A DNA stretch of 64,000 nucleotides from Candidatus Poribacteria bacterium (GTDB taxonomy: Bacteria; Poribacteria; WGA-4E; WGA-3G): the NCBI GenBank assembly GCA_022827625.1, contig JAJEIE010000019.1, positions 124,001 to 188,000 on the forward strand. Reading direction: 5' to 3'. A program made the position numbers and the translations under genes. Below, piece after piece: positions 63,760 through 64,000 of this stretch. Each line of letters opens with the position of its first letter. Position 1 is the stretch's first letter. The notes below the pieces were generated by a model. The model made no database searches. It saw only the letters and a list, made by a program, of their open reading frames with translations, and was not told where the DNA came from.

Positions 63760-64000
63760 ATGGCAAGTTACAACAAGGTCATTTTGATGGGAAATCTTAC
63801 CCGCGACCCTGAAATGAGATATGTTCCGAGTGGAACTGCTGTTACAAATTTTGGACTCGCTATGAACGAGCGATATACCGATCGGCAAACAGGTGAGCAA
63901 AAGGAGTCTCCCTGTTTTGTTGAGATAACGGCTTGGGGTAGACAAGCAGAGATTGTAAACGAGTACCTCGCGAAAGGCAGCCCCGTTTTCCTTGAAGGGA
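63760..64000 (+). CDS. ssb: Single-stranded DNA-binding protein (partial)
   Basis: Runs off the right window edge; 80 codons are visible. ASYNKVILMGNLTRDPEMRY and FVEITAWGRQAEIVNEYL are the conserved OB-fold segments. It coats single-stranded DNA in replication and repair. AAAGAGGAG precedes the ATG, 86 bp after rpsF. Confidence 0.95.
   Translation, partial: MASYNKVILMGNLTRDPEMRYVPSGTAVTNFGLAMNERYTDRQTGEQKESPCFVEITAWGRQAEIVNEYLAKGSPVFLEG

Overview
The window reads as a chromosomal piece of a Gram-negative, outer-membrane-bearing, heterotrophic bacterium. TonB, two TonB-dependent receptors, lipoproteins and HflKC show the envelope. Several family choices resemble what is known from Candidatus Poribacteria and similar uncultured marine or sponge-associated bacteria: paired polytopic DUF6785-like proteins, Gfo/Idh/MocA, ThuA, PhyH dioxygenase, COG3618 amidohydrolase and a sulfatase-fold enzyme. 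That taxonomic placement is an inference from gene content only. I saw no rRNA, tRNA, CRISPR array, integrase or intact transposase.

Layout. 1-5.8 kb (minus): TonB uptake locus (TonB-dependent receptor, beta-helix lipoprotein, small lipoprotein, TonB cut by the window edge). 6.1-9.0 kb (plus): polyprenol/phytol-kinase-like protein, an ATPase of the MalK/UgpC type without permeases, and a Cof-type HAD phosphatase. 9.1-15.2 kb (mostly minus): minC-minD-minE, a LarA-like nickel-pincer racemase, a small unknown protein (plus), and bioD coupled to a GlmU-like nucleotidyltransferase. 15.6-25.3 kb: accessory defence-type locus, with type I restriction-modification genes hsdM, hsdS and hsdR. hsdM is separated from hsdS by cargo (two small paralogues, a DUF3800 protein, a promoter-hairpin-terminator RNA unit, an internally duplicated protein), and a second DUF3800 gene and a 99-bp direct repeat lie upstream.

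25.6-29.6 kb (plus): hflK-hflC and the first DUF6785-like protein. 29.8-32.3 kb (minus): two close Gfo/Idh/MocA paralogues. 32.5-35.7 kb: unknown basic protein and malate synthase G. 35.8-38.6 kb: amidohydrolase diverging from ThuA and a PhyH-family enzyme with an H-x-G instead of H-x-D iron motif. 38.6-43.7 kb (plus): VapBC-type module, two small antitoxin-like proteins, argH, pyrF and a sulfatase-fold enzyme with Thr at the nucleophile position. 43.8-55.4 kb: ferredoxin-NADP reductase-like protein, TPR protein, second DUF6785-like protein, tyrA-cmk, plsC, ychF, methyltransferase, leuB-like dehydrogenase, PfkB kinase, nitroreductase. 55.4-57.2 kb: a 39-residue basic protein and an unknown 420-residue protein (minus), divergent from a second TonB-dependent receptor. 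60-64 kb: Leu/Ile/Val-type binding lipoprotein, tandem SAM methyltransferases, and rpsF-ssb behind a structured leader.

Non-coding structure is rich. Many start regions carry near-consensus sigma70 promoters (TTGAxx-17-TATAAT). Intergenic spaces repeatedly hold tandem heptanucleotide arrays of varying sequence, a dispersed element built of 16-bp palindromes next to GTAGTAG, and small GATT...AATC palindromes. Together with the hairpin RNA and the hsd cargo, these are the least explained parts of the window.
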